A DNA stretch of 64,000 bases from assembly GCA_963971405.1 (NCBI GenBank), contig OZ020485.1, positions 35,173,921-35,237,920 of the forward strand. The letters are read 5' to 3'. Positions 25,001 through 35,462 of the stretch are shown in pieces. The stretch is from Psococerastis gibbosa (taxonomy: Eukaryota; Arthropoda; Insecta; Psocodea; Psocidae). The translations under genes and the position numbers were made by a program. How positions within the stretch are numbered: position 1 is the first letter of the stretch; each line of letters starts with the position of its first letter. Under the pieces are notes generated by a model. That model was not told the DNA's origin. It searched no databases and saw only the letters and a program-made list of their open reading frames with translations.

Positions 25001-28000
25001 GCATTACATTTAAATATACCGAATAAAAAGGAACCGGTCCAAGCTGTGCACCATTTAGCTGACTTTTCGTATCCGAGAAATTGCACAATTTCAATTTATA
25101 TGCCTAATAATAATTTAAATAGTTTTAGTTGTTTTAAAAATTGATAAGTGAGAATATTCTTTAGCAGCCAATTAATTAAATATTTCCCAAATCATCACCA
25201 ATATAATAAGTCATAAGTTCATAGGACATGGGACAGCCAGATACGGACAGTCAACAATTATTTACACGACAAGACTGTGGAACCTACTACTTTCTGAGGC
25301 TAGGGCGGCTGGATCACTCAATCAGTTTAAAGCTAAAGTAAAATTATATATTTTCAATACCACCTACACCCTGTTATCTGGCCTCGTAGCGGTACAGACA
25401 ATGGACCCCCCCCCCCTTTCTCTCCTATACCCTACTTCTTTATTATCTTTTTTTCCCCCTTTCGTTTTATATTCCATATAATTTAAGTTATTACTGTGTA
25501 TACTGTTATTACCTATGGTTAACATGAAAAAAAGATTTTGTAGTCTTATTGTTCGCCAATTGTATTGTTGCAATAAAGTCGTTACTCATTCATTCAATAT
25601 ATTCAGTTCATAGAATATACTGCATATAATATGTTGTAATATTGACGTCCCACCTGCACTTATCTGTATGCAGCTTTTTCCTAATAATAAGTGTAGGGTC
25701 GGCCGACTTTAGAACCGGGAAGTGTACAAGATTTGGGAGCGTCACAAATCACTAGTGCATTTAATCTGCAATAATTATTTATATAGTAAAATAAATTACC
25801 TTAATTCGTCCAACTTTTAATGGTACACCACGGATGAAGGACCCATTCCTCGGGCGTACATCTACTCGGAAATAATTGACATCGATATTAATTTCCAGCA
25901 CAGCGTTGCCACCAATCACAAAATGTTTTCGCCTTTCGTCGTACAATTCGGCAACTATGTCGTAGTGTTGTCCAACTGCCATACTCCATTTTCTGGATGG
26001 CATGACCGCGAGGGAAAGCTCATGAGGAACAGCTACACGCAACACGGCAGAAGGGGGTTTAACGTCAGTCTCCACACCATTTCTGTCGACTAAAACTATA
26101 AGCACCTTTCCAAGTGCGAGACCAGTCGCGATGCCTGAATCTGCATCAACTTCAACAGAAGAGTCTTCGGATATAAGATGGTACTGCGCCGAAGGAAACT
26201 TTATATCCGTCACTTTACCTGTAAATAAAATATTAACGTGACTGAAGGTGTACGGCAACATAAATAGTTGAAAAGAGCCGGTACGAGTGAACCCGTAAAT
26301 GTTTTCCTATTTACCAATTAGATTGGGTACCGAGATAAATAATATGAGTAGTTCCATGGTAAATAATTGCCCTAGGAATAAATTTCGGTTGCCTCGACTT
26401 TCCCTGTCCCAAAACTCTGAAATTGATCGATGGGAAGATAGCATGGACTAGAACGGGCAGAACAATATAATACAACACAGTAATAATGGTATACAATGTA
26501 TTGGGGCATGAAAATTATCAATATTTTTCGTCTCTTTTGGTTCCTGGGACCATAAAACGTGTAAATCCTAATGAAATTAATGCTGAAGTCTCTAGTGCGG
26601 AGCATTCTACAATATTAATGGGTGTGAGACACCGGGTATCACCGAAAGAAACCTCAAAAACTATTAACGTTTGAAATGTGGTCCATTACCATTGAGAAAG
26701 TTCTAACCCGAATAAAAATTCACAGTATGACTCGTCTAGGCCTCTACCGGTACCCCACCTTCGCCTTGAAAACCACGAGCTACCAAAACACCTGTCCATG
26801 GAGGTAGCCCTAAGAAAAACAGCCCTGGAGACAATACACAAAAAGTATCCAGCCCACGAGTGGCTCCACATATACTCTGACGGATCCTCCATGCCAGGAA
26901 CAGGTAAGACAGGCGCTGGGTACACATCAAGCATCTTCCAGGGGTCAGTGGCTGTCGGAGCCGGAGAAGTAGCAGCTATACACGAATCAGCTGAGAAACT
27001 AGCCTCCATTAAACCCATCCGAAAGGCTGTGTTTCTTATAGATTGCCAGCCAGCAATTATAGCACTAACTTCCAACAAATACACAGACTGTCTAAGGACC
27101 ATCCAATGCCGTAACAAGCTCGCTAACCTGATAAAACTCGGGTGGATTATTACACTGCAATGGATCCCAAGCCATGTGGGTGTAGAAGGGAATGAGAAAG
27201 CCGACGAACTGGCAAAAAACGGCACAACCCTCCAGCAACCACCCTGAGCTCAATCCTACTCCTCTGCTAAACCCGCCATCAGGCAGAATATAAAAGAATG
27301 GATCCAGAGGCAGAAAACTGAAGCCAGTGCAGGAAAGACCTGGTCGAAGCTGATCAAAAATCCAATCCCACGCAGTCTACCCAGGTCCTCGCGTCGTGCC
27401 CGGTGATCGATCACACGCCGACAAATGGAGACGAGTTGAAAAGATCGCACGTCGCTACTGGTCAGCGCGTCACCAAATGGCCGACATGCCAAGGGTGGGC
27501 ATTGACTAGTAAGTAAGTTCTAACCCGAATAATCAAAAAGATAACGGTTTGCATGAATATCTGTAGAAAGGGCACGCTGGATCAGACATACTGTATACTA
27601 AGACATAAGAACTTGGTCAGTTGTATCATAGAAGGGACCATAAAAGGGAAAATCGACCGGGACGTCCCCGAAGTCAATATCTCTGTTTGAAGGAAGACAC
27701 ATTGAGTACCGTCCTAAAATATAAGCAGTTTGCAGAACCCACCTTGTTGAAACTGTTGAAGTCGGTACTTTAAATTGTCTCCTTTGAGCACGGTAGCTTC
27801 TTGAGGGAAGATCAATAAATTTGTACGAACGAGAAGTTGAACTCCTGCTATAGGAACGTGAGCATACTCAGGTTGTGGTAAACGGACGGTAACAGAAGCT
27901 CCTCCTGTCTGCTTCCCTTCCAGTAAAATAATATGACCTTTCAATCCCTGGCGCTCAATGGTTTCGATTGATTTTGGAGCCTCGTAGGTTGACTCCGCGA

Positions 28001-30091
28001 ACGTCATGTAACGCACCACTGTGGATTCTCCGCTTTTGTTGTTTGCGCCAACAGTTCTCAAATTCCAGTCGAGCTCTACACCCTCTAATGTTGAGAATTC
28101 ATTGCCTAAAAACACAATAATAATTTAGCCTCATTAACTTCGTAATTTTATACTACTTAAAATTAGAAAAATATGGACTTAAGAACTATGTTGATCCATG
28201 CTGATGGGCCGTAGTCTTAGGAGAATCTACGAACCTTCATGCCTCAAGCCGCTGCGTGTTTTCATGTAACAATAAACCAAGTTTGTCAAATGCCCCTCCT
28301 TGACCGTCCAATCAATTATATTTTTACTTATACAATAAATTTGGGGGAGGGAAAACTTTCCCACCGGTGCACGCAGTGTCATTGTTATTATTTATGTCTT
28401 GAAGTATTTGGCTTCAAAATGCCACTCAATTTTGCAAAATTTATGTCTCAAAAATTATTTTCTAATACCTTGGTCGTCATAAGCTCGAACTTCAAACGCT
28501 TCAGGAGATTCATCCAGTAACATTTCACGAGTGGTAGTAACAATGGTAAGACTATTGATGACATCAAGAATCACTTCACAGCGGAAGACGAGACCCGAAT
28601 GAACATCTTCGGCTAATACTGTCTCAGTATCGCGCCTGAATTCTTTGGTCGCGGCCGCCACTACCACTCTAGAGCAGCATCCTAGTTCAACATCAGGATC
28701 TACGCATTGGACTCGTACTATATTTGGTCGAAGAGGAGTCCTACAGAGAAAATATTTCAGATTTTAGGCTAGGTTATTTGTTATGAGGCTTAGGTATCAT
28801 ACCATAGTATCGAACACACTACAGAGTGACAATCTCCATGAAAATATTCTGATACTTTAATTGGCATTGTGCTGCCTAGTCGGATATTGCACAACCTGTT
28901 ACTGTTAGGTTAATGTGCCACCCTCACGCTCGGCTTCAGGGGGCACGGCTTAGTAATAATTTACGTTGCACCTATTTTTTTAAAATGTAAATACGCAGAC
29001 TATCTATTTATCTATCTAAACCTAAGTTAAATAGACCATTATTTTTCAAGCGCACCACTCTATATTAAAATCAGAAACCGATACCAAAGAGGTTGATATG
29101 TTTTACAACGCCTGCTTTCAGCATTTTTGCTTTAAGTAACCCTGTCAGCCTGGCGGGGGGAATGAGTCTGTTTATTAGCTTAGGCTACCCTAAGGGCAGA
29201 CTGACAGGGTAGACCTAGTGATTACAGTGAATTCCGAACGCATTCGCATTGGGGAACATCAACATCACCACTCACTTATACAAGCCGGCCGCCATACCAA
29301 GTTGAATCCAGCGGACCAGAGCAGGTTCAAAGCTGCAGACAACTTGGTCGTGTGCACAGTGCCGGTAGGGAAACATGGTAGGACTTGTCCTGGTCACCTC
29401 CGAACTAATCGTGTGACTTCACTGTGTTTCCCAAGTGGTTCGGAATCCACTATAATCAGGAGGTCCACTGGAGTCCTATGGGCCCACACCGTGGCCTGGG
29501 ACTGTGTCAAACCATACTACTACTACTCACTTATACAGACTGGTAGTCTCAACGGGTCCCACCTCTGCCAACGATGTGCTCACTACCATGTTTGCTGCAG
29601 TTTGGAACAGATTCTGTTCTCTTGGATTCAACTTGGCAGTAAGATAATTTACATAATTTAAAATATTTTTAAAGACTAATTACGATGTGTCTCCCACTGA
29701 TTAATTGGCCTTGTTTTGCCTGGTTGGTAATATCTCTGGGTTGATTAATTATTTAAATTCATCAACTCACTTAGTTTTCGGAAAATTATCATATGCATAA
29801 TTTTTGACCAGGTCGAATACGGTTGCGCAAAACCAATAAGAGCAATCTATTTTTAGTAGTTGCTCGGTAGGTATCATAATAATCTAAATTTTTATGCGGT
29901 AATAAAACCAAACCAATCCTCTGATTTAATTTAACTTACCAACTGTAACAACCGGCATCAGTTACTTCCAATGTAAACGAAGTCTGGAAGTCACGGAACA
30001 ACGGCAGTAGAATTCTCGGTACATTCAACTTTGAAGCTTCTGAATATAAAATTATGGTCAACAACAAAGTTAAAGTATTAAACCGCATCAT
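10091..30091 (-). CDS. NUP210: Nuclear pore membrane glycoprotein 210 (gp210), 17 exons
   Basis: gp210 is the single-pass membrane nucleoporin whose large lumenal domain lies in the perinuclear space, where it helps anchor the pore. Exons, 5' to 3': 30091-29940, 28740-28469, 28105-27743, 26218-25800, 24779-23133, 22228-21935, 21336-21120, 20253-19928, 18828-18659, 18451-18310, 17732-17553, 17106-16948, 16553-16338, 15210-14949, 14013-13778, 11425-11161, 10308-10091. All borders are GT..AG and the phases match. They sum to 5538 bp (1845 aa), near the usual 1850-1890 aa. The start is MMRFNTLTLLLTIILY, a signal peptide, followed by KLNVPRILLP as in vertebrate gp210. Ig-like (BIG2) repeats follow, with conserved words such as 'FPPLRVSPRNVTLLVG' and 'RRFDNITSLELIW'. 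One membrane segment (WISVLIIGIATVAG) ends in exon 16, and a Ser/Arg-rich tail of about 70 aa is in exon 17. For exon 16 the donor at 11160 was chosen because it alone keeps the tail in frame. Identity is near certain; single exon borders could shift slightly. Confidence 0.96.
10463..11058. mobile_element. Composite foldback element with nested palindromes (NUP210 last intron)
   Basis: The outer inverted arms of about 70 bp contain 'actggtcgat' and 'caaatttgattttagatttt' (left), with the complement at 10992-11050. Inside are a near-perfect hairpin at 10526-10608 (arms 'aaggagactattatgtaga') and then a second inverted-repeat element of the 2173-2502 family. The right end reads 'cgaccagtgccgcctaag', resembling the 'cttaggcgg' ends of other MITEs here. 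A partial relative is at 30640-30825. Confidence 0.65.
11605..12415 (-). repeat. Inverted copy of the 8500-9420 repeat
   Basis: It shares with 8500-9420, in inverse order, 'tgtctgtctgtctgt', 'ttatttcccaaaaacggct', 'gataaaatgcgggg' and 'actcggaccggttctt'. Relative to that copy it carries an insertion of about 110 bp at roughly 12192-12300, next to 'gatatcgg', which includes a C run. It lies in the intron between NUP210 exons 15 and 16. Confidence 0.75.
12416..13777. other. NUP210 intron, no supported feature
   Basis: This is AT-rich intronic sequence between exons 16 and 15. The short minus-strand frame at 13228-13431 shows no recognisable domain and no link to the NUP210 frame. Nothing else stands out. 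Confidence 0.5.
14320..14510 (+). repeat. Interspersed repeat copy (pair of 1418-1600)
   Basis: Shares 'gtccgaaatccatggggtc', 'accagtttgccaatgg' and neighbouring words with the complement of 1418-1600. It is intronic in NUP210 and non-coding. Confidence 0.5.
15345..15819 (+). mobile_element. Truncated LINE (non-LTR retrotransposon) 3' end with 16-bp target duplication
   Basis: It is flanked by 'tataactaggcctggc' at 15329-15344 and 15820-15835. The 3' part (about 15500-15813) encodes the C-terminal end of a LINE ORF2. One frame reads TGHDYLAAHLNRIGVRD followed by a CxxC...H...C zinc knuckle (CACDLCGH, EHLASCP) and ends at TAA just before a 'gtaagtaagt' tail. It is homologous to the 3' end of the copy at 26716-27514. 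The first ~155 bp do not match that copy, so internal deletion or 5' rearrangement is likely. The element lies in a NUP210 intron. Confidence 0.8.
18868..19266. mobile_element. MITE with TTAGGCGG ends, copy 1
   Basis: Long inverted arms are present: 'ttaggcgccgattccaccg' at the left and its near-complement, ending 'cggtggaatccccgcctaag', at the right. Secondary arms carry 'acattcaagacttaggcgg' and 'gacctcacattgcagaatgc'. The core holds 'catgacgccatttttt' and 'tatgatcattgatcaatttt'. About 400 bp, non-coding, in a NUP210 intron. Copy 2 is at 36945-37320. Confidence 0.85.
19474..19790. mobile_element. MITE with 'tgattgggt' inverted ends
   Basis: The left end 'ctgtgattgggtagtta...aaatatagcg' faces the inverted right end 'gcgctatttttgggtattga...acccaatca'. 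A partial copy of the right end is at 30870-30935 ('gaacccaatcagtgg', 'ccacattgttgac'). The minus-strand 85-codon frame inside is not supported as a gene. Confidence 0.5.
20288..20753. mobile_element. MITE with TTAAGGCGGGG ends and core shared with the TTAGGCGG family
   Basis: Arms of about 60 bp: 'aaggcggggattccacatgc' plus 'gtcaatagtcaatagtaaat' at the left, with the complement at 20700-20752. The core repeats 'ccatgacgccatttt' and 'atgatcattgatcaatttta' of the elements at 18868 and 36945, although the outer arms differ. It lies just upstream of NUP210 exon 8. Confidence 0.8.
21767..21920 (+). repeat. tRNA-derived SINE copy
   Basis: The head reads 'ggcacggactcttactttc' with a B-box-like 'gtttgaatcc'. 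The body 'ctgaccatgcttcgaagga' and 'ggcggcccaggac' is followed by the end 'ctccgctgggttggcttagt'. Copies of the same family are at 34620-34795 (inverted, nearly full length), 31960-32060 (body and tail) and 24805-24875 (tail). It overlaps the donor side of NUP210 exon 6. Confidence 0.65.
22515..22570 (+). repeat. Retroelement tail fragment ('gtaagagtgggcc')
   Basis: The stretch 'gttaattgtaagagtgggcc' followed by 'aaacggcccaaaatttgccc' matches 6258-6305 almost base for base; a related 3' piece 'attcgcccatatggaaaata' is at 16808. It contains a short GGGCC..GGCCC hairpin and is non-coding. Confidence 0.5.
24800..24880 (+). repeat. SINE/LINE 3' tail fragment
   Basis: The segment 'gagtgtaagaaagggctcga' followed by 'aggcccgaactccgctagg' ends at 'gcaataaag'. 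It is the tail of the SINE family at 21767 and 34620 and lies in the NUP210 intron upstream of exon 5. Confidence 0.5.
25225..25604 (+). mobile_element. 5'-truncated LINE 3' end (reverse transcriptase C-terminus)
   Basis: One plus-strand frame reads TTRLWNLLLSEARAAGSLN then QFKAKVKLYIFNTTYTLLSG, the conserved 'W...lp......s...Fk.klk' ending of LINE reverse transcriptases. A C-rich stretch, 'caataaag' and 'cattcattcaat' follow. The 9-mer 'agttcatag' at 25216-25224 and 25605-25613 is a possible target duplication. Intronic in NUP210. Confidence 0.65.
26297..26680 (+). repeat. Diverged, internally deleted copy of the 8500-9420 repeat family
   Basis: It starts with 'gttttcctatttaccaatta' and 'ggtaaataattgcc' and continues with 'tttggttcctgggacc' and 'aaaacgtgtaaatcc', in the order seen at 8690-9320. 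It lies in the intron upstream of NUP210 exon 4 and directly precedes the LINE insertion at 26716. Confidence 0.55.
26716..27514 (+). mobile_element. 5'-truncated LINE with RNase H domain, 18-bp target duplication
   Basis: The 18-mer 'aagttctaacccgaataa' flanks the insertion exactly (26698-26715 and 27515-27532). The frame 26798-27247 encodes an RNase H domain: IYSDGSS (first Asp), an ESAEKLASI segment (Glu), FLIDCQPAI (Asp) and WIPSHVGVEGNEKADELAK (His/Asp). This places it among RNase H-bearing non-LTR elements. Downstream of 27330 the sequence matches 15500-15815, with a deletion of about 120 bp at 27390 and a frame change, so ORF2 is broken. The 3' tail is 'tagtaagtaag'. Confidence 0.9.
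28741..29939. other. NUP210 intron 1, nothing supported
   Basis: A 147-codon plus-strand frame (29218-29661) is present without recognisable motifs. It contains a repeated 'ctcacttataca' and runs through a stem-loop-prone stretch ('ccctgtcagcctg'/'cagactgacaggg' near 29140-29205). I see no splice or homology support. Confidence 0.5.
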
Positions 30092-30639
30092 TTTAATAAA
30101 AGAAATCAATTTAAATCGTCAAGAACTATAGCAATCAGCCGCACGAGGGACCCATAACATCATTCATAAAATTTAAAAACAAAATAAACATGGCGATGGC
30201 GTCATGGCGTGGCTAAAGAACCGCGCATTTAATTCTAATGCCACGAAAGACGGAATACCGCCTTTATTTTTAAACTTTCAAACTGTTTGAAGAAAAAATT
30301 TTTTAAATATTCACTTATGAGTTTTAAGAGACAAATAAGAACTATGAACGCTCTCAATGAATCGTGTATTTAAATGTTAGAACCATATATGGCATACATT
30401 ACGTCATTTTTTTGATAAATTATGTCATAAGTTAAATATAATATAATATAAGTAGCCGATGAAGATCCTTGTCAAATATTACAATACACAATTATAATTA
30501 TAACTCTCCCAGCCTATCCTCCAATGCCTCGGTCAGGGAATAGTATGCCCTCCGTATGAGAGCCCCCTTCACCCGAACCTTGAAATGCTCCTGCTCAGTG
30601 CCTTCTGAAAGGTAATTAAAAAGTAGATACATAAATTAT

Positions 30640-30825
30640 CTATTATAAATTAAGTTATAATATGGTAGAGACTTATAAATGATGTCTGCTACCATATTAT
30701 AACTTAATTTATAATAGATAAGTTAAGTATCTACATAATAGTCTCCTTAAAACAAAACAAACAAAAAATCTCAAATAACAAATGAAATAAATTCACCGGT
30801 GGAATTGTCGCCTAAGCGCTTGAGA
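30640..30825. mobile_element. Foldback MITE fragment related to 10463-11058
   Basis: A hairpin is made by 'tatctattataaattaagtt' at 30638 and its complement at 30700-30722. It is followed by 'tagtctccttaaaacaaaac', matching the composite element, and by 'ggtggaattgtcgcctaag', a TTAGGCG-type end. The left outer arm is missing. Confidence 0.6.
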
Positions 30826-33330
30826 TTGCAATTAAAATCACAAGTGATTCGATATGCCTCTCTATAAGTTAATCATGGGCGGTACTTTTGGGAAATGAGA
30901 ACCCAATCAGTGGAAGATGTTTACCACATTGTTGACGTTTTTTTCTCTATAGTATAGTAGTACATTGAAGAGAATAAAACACTTTCTATGTTCCAATACT
31001 TGCAAAAACATGCATTTATAAAATTGAAGAAACTGTTTTTCGTTTCAGCAAATATGGTCTCTCTTTTTCTGTAGTTGCACTTATAATTAGACCGGTCAGC
31101 CATTGTCCCATACACAAATATATAAAAAATAAAGAATTCTCACCCCTCCCCTCCCCTCCCTCCCTCTCTCAATCCCCACGAGCAATGAGTTCAAGTCAAT
31201 GCAATAGGTACCGTACCAAAACGAAATGGCGGCCATCAGTCGGATCTGGCGCCATGAATGTTTGAAACAATATTTAATAGAACTTTCGCGATATTAAATT
31301 ATAAATAAATCGTTATGGAGAAGGCGTTCAATAGGCGGCCTATTTAACAGGAAACATTCATGGACATGGACTACACCTATAATGAAATACAGAACAATTT
31401 TCAATTTTGAAGCAATGGTCCATATGTACCTATATAAAAAATGACATCGATCAGATGAAAACAACAAATATAAGCAAATGCAGACCTGAATTAGCAAAAT
31501 TATTGTAAATATATATGTTAAGATAAATACAGTTATTCCTGGAGATAATGAAACAATGAAGCTGTCACTTGTTTTTAATTTCCATTTACAGATGTCAACA
31601 TATTTTACTAAGAACTAAGAAATAATAATAAACAACTATCACAAAAAATCACGGCTTTATTAAGAGGATCTCGCTACCCATGAATCAACCCGGTCAACTT
31701 TTATTTTTAATAAATTTACTAAGCAAGTTATAAAAATGTTGTTAGGTTATACAAGTTGTAAATGACTATTTAATACATTCTATCACATCTTTTTAATTTT
31801 TTGGAATAATGTAATGAATTCCATTAATTTTAATATGCGGTAAATTCCTTAACTATAGACTAGAGACGACTATCACTCGAAATATTGTTGGCTCGAGTCA
31901 TACACTTGCTATATATCTTCTTACATACTGTATATATGTATATTTAGATATAAGCTTCGGAGAGCATGTAAAGCAGGGCGGCCCAGGCCGTCTTAGTTGA
32001 GGGTAAGAGAGGGATTTATAGCCCAAACCCCGCTATGTTGGCTACCTATTGTAGGTCACTAATTGCGAAAAAAAAACTCGAACCAAATATTGAATAATTC
32101 CTCTTTAAGTTATGTGTATGAAAGAGTCCTGTACAATATTTATTTATTTCATTTCATGGGTGGCCAATGGTCCTCTTAAAAAATAATAAAAAACATTAAT
32201 TATTTGTGAGTTGTCAAAAACTACTAGGCTTATAGTTATAATAAAGATTAACAATTAACATTATCAGTTTGGCGCAGCTATGTTTTTCTGAATTATTTTA
32301 TAAATTAAAAAAAACTAATATAAATTGGTTTCATTTGCTTCTGCATATAGCCATATGCAATGCATACAGTAAAAATTGGTAGTAAATGGCCCATATAAAT
32401 GTGTTAACTACAATAGTAGCCTTCATATAATGAGCCATTTTCCGTAGAACCGATAAGTTAAACAGTGATACCATATATTTGTATATTTATTTAAGAACAG
32501 AAAATATTGCTTAGCCTACACAATTAGGAAATCCCACTCCTCCTAAGGTTTTAAGTAAGCCTATCTGTATTAAAAATTATGCATTCCAAATGTAATAGAA
32601 AACCTATACTATATATGATATAGCCTGATGACTCGTTCACACACGATATCTTTAAGGATGGTATCAATGGTAAACGGTTATCCTATTCCTTGCAGGAATC
32701 AGAAATTTTTTAATAAAATATGTTTCAACCCCAGTTATAATAAACAGTTATAATTTGAATATTGATTGCGTCGGACCATTTATTGAAGATATTGATTGAA
32801 ACACTTCGCTTATTCCAATACATACGGTAAATACCGATGCATTTACGAAATCGAAGAAACCAAAAGTGTACCGTTATCTTCAATTCCTGTTAGCATAAAT
32901 GTAACAAATCGATTATGAATTAATCTTTTAATTTTTTTTCTTATTTGAAACTTAATAATAGATAGGTAGTTTGTGATGTGAGAACCAGGCATAACATTAG
33001 TGCAGTTCCAATTAATAAGCTTCTGCAAACAATAATAACCAAGAGCAGTACAGCACCAAGCCTAATCTTAGTCAGTGTTGTAGGCTATACATGCATAATA
33101 ACTACTTAAACCCATCTGCGAGCCTACCATGCCGGTTAAAAAATAACTTATTCTGTGATTAAAAATATAAACATACTATTTTTAGAATGCAAAGTGCTAC
33201 TCAAAGTTATTGAAAAACGCCCATAGAATAAATATTTACTAAAAAAAAAACGTAAACGTAAACGCCATGGTAGAGATTCAAGCGAGATCTGTCGAAGTGT
33301 GCTTTTAATAAGTTTAATACATTTAATATG
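30826..33330. other. Intergenic repeats upstream of NUP210
   Basis: No gene is supported. Fragments seen: the end of the 19474-19790 MITE family (30870-30935), half of the 2173-2502 family (31670-31810), and SINE body/tail at 31960-32060 ('gcagggcggcccaggcc', 'ccccgctatgttggct'). The rest is AT-rich, with short frames of at most 67 codons. Confidence 0.5.
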
Positions 33331-33339
33331 TTTGTAGGC

Positions 33340-33508
33340 CAGTGGTCGGCAAACTTTTTAGCCAAAGAGCCAAATATAAACATTTCAACCATTCAAAAAA
33401 AAAAAAAAAAAAAAAAGGGAACCAAATCTGCTTGTTCAGTAAACTTTTAAATTGCACCAAAGCCAAAGAGCCACATGCGGCTTTGGAACAGCACTTTGCC
33501 GACCACTG
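33340..33508. mobile_element. hAT-type MITE with poly-A interior
   Basis: The terminal repeats are 'cagtggtcggcaaac' and, inverted, 'tttgccgaccactg', a typical hAT end. The flanking 8-mers 'ttgtaggc' and 'tactaggc' match at 6 of 8 positions. Inner repeats 'agccaaagagcca' occur twice, and there is a 22-A run near 33395. No ORF belongs to it. Confidence 0.8.
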
Positions 33509-33519
33509 TACTAGGCGGT

Positions 33520-34610
33520 TGCGGAACGCTTATTTTTATTTAATTTACAAAAAGGTTTTCTAATAAGACCAAAAGTTAACTAGTGCCGCTAGCATATAGT
33601 CATTCACTCAATAAAAAATGCCCTCTTCAAGGAGAACCTATATAAAGACGCTTTTGAATCCAGGGCACTGATTTCTTTTCTGAGCCATGAATATCACAGC
33701 TGCCTTTAATTTGATTTTGCACTTTCTATGCGTATATATGTGCAAACAAGGTTGTGATGAAAAAAAAAGTACTGATATGGATTTAGACTAGTTTGCGTCA
33801 CAATAAAAATGAAAAGAAAAGAAATACAAATGCTTTTGATCATACTGAAAATAAATTGAAATACCACCCAGAATTGAAAATTAGAAATGACAATACTGTA
33901 CGTTGGAAGACGTATTTTATGATAACAGCGAATAATATTTTCTCTGAGTACCGAGCAAGTACTATATAATAAACCCTGACACCTGTCATATGGAATAACC
34001 CTTAACACCATATTGAGAAGTGAATAGGACTGGTACCCGAAATAAATTTTCATTATATATGCGTGTGAAACAACTTGTTTTTATTTCAGACGCCATAAAA
34101 TCACTTCGTAAAAAAGGTCAAAATCAAGTGAAGAATGAATCATTCAATATTTGAAGCGATTCTGGTTTCTTAGTAGCAAATTTCACCGAACACCGAGCCG
34201 AACACCACTTTCAATGACATATACGATTCAGGGTAAGTTGCATTTATTTGCAAAATGCTGAACAGATTGTAATAAACAGTAATATTGTTTAGTCATTGGT
34301 TGGTTAATGCATAATAGATTTCTTCAAACCTTCATTCTCTAACCTCAAATATCTCACGTTAATCATTATAATTCCGTAATAATGCAATAATTTTTTAAAA
34401 CTAATTGCTCTACTTTAACATTGCCAGAACTTTCGACAATAATTTTCATAGCGCAATAACTTAAAAATAAGTATAAGAAACCATCACAGCGCGATTACGC
34501 TACCTCATTTTGATAATACATAAATAAATGCAAGTCCTCTTTTAAATGCATACTGTTGGACTAGGAATTGAATGTACAGGAAACATTTAGTTTATTAAAT
34601 AATAAATAAG
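33520..34610. other. Intergenic, nothing supported
   Basis: AT-rich sequence. The longest frame is a 115-codon minus-strand stretch with no motif and AT-driven composition. No promoter or RNA gene was recognised. Confidence 0.45.
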
Positions 34611-34614
34611 TGAC

Positions 34615-34797
34615 TTTTTGTTCTATTACTAAGCCAACCTAGCGGAGTTAGGGCTATAAAGCCCTCTCTTACACTCACTAGGAAGGCCCGGGACCGTCTC
34701 ATTTACATACCCTCCGAAGCATGGCCAGAAAGTGTAGGACTCGAACCAACAACCTTTAGGGTGAAAGTCAGAGTCCTTACAACTACTCTAAATGTCC
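34615..34797 (-). repeat. tRNA-derived SINE, nearly full length
   Basis: On the minus strand: a tRNA-like head with B box 'ggttcgagtcc' near 34740, then 'tctggccatgcttcggaggg', 'ggtcccgggcc', a hairpin 'gggctttatagccc' and the tail 'ctccgctaggttggcttagt'. It matches the copy at 21767-21920 in inverse orientation. Confidence 0.7.
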
Positions 34798-34840
34798 AAT
34801 GCTACTACCAGCATACTTTACTTTTTCCACGCTTTTATCC

Positions 34841-34950
34841 CTAGGTGGGGTCAGCGATACGGGAGGCTCTCTTCCACTCTTTGCGGTTCTGTGCTTCAGC
34901 TATAGTTGCTCCTGCAATTCTGAGGTCTTGGCGGACGGACTTTGGCTTCT
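34841..34950 (-). pseudogene. Remnant of LINE ORF2 C-terminus
   Basis: The minus-strand frame reads KSVRQDLRIAGATIAEAQ then NRKEWKRASRIADPT and a stop. This is the conserved closing segment of some insect LINE ORF2 proteins (Dl...g.t...A.dR..Wk). A stop codon interrupts the frame just upstream, so only a decayed end remains. The plus-strand 94-codon frame over it is its shadow. Confidence 0.55.
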
Positions 34951-35286
34951 ACTGTTAGTCTGGGCCGTCCTCGTCTTCATCTTCCCTCAGTTTCGATATC
35001 CTACTGTACTTATAAAATCTAAGAAACTCGGGTTTTCGTGTATATTCGATTCCTGCAGGCTTACACTGGCGTTTAAAGAATAACTTACAGCGGAAATTAT
35101 TTATTTCAACCATTTTAATACCGGTGTTAAAATTGCCCTTTCCCTGCAGGCAAAATTATTTTGAATAATTTAATTTATTCCTAGATTAGTTATTGTTCAT
35201 ACGCCATGGCAGGCCCGCTGTCCCAACAGTATCTGTGAATATAACATAGAGACATAGAACCAAATAAAATATTATAGAAATGGAAT

Positions 35287-35462
35287 TTCTGAATTTGAGT
35301 GCTGCGCTCCTGAATATGAATTGTCGCGTGATCCATTTCAAATTTTGATTAATTTGTAGTCCTTACATATAAAAATTACTGAATATGAACGCTGTGCTCC
35401 TAAATAAGAATTGTCACGTGATCCATTTCAAATTTTAATTAATTTGTAGTCCTTATATTACT
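35287..35462. repeat. Tandem duplication, about 92-bp unit
   Basis: 'ctgaatttgagtgctgcgct' at 35289 recurs as 'ctgaatatgaacgctgtgct' at 35381, each followed by 'gtgatccatttcaaatttt' and 'aatttgtagtcctta'. Two diverged copies, non-coding. Confidence 0.75.

Noticed and set aside
29218..29661. 147-codon plus-strand frame in NUP210 intron 1
   Set aside because: No recognisable motif, inside an intron on the opposite strand, contains local repeats; likely chance.
34799..35083. 94-codon hydrophobic plus-strand frame
   Set aside because: Shadow of a decayed LINE ORF2 end on the other strand.
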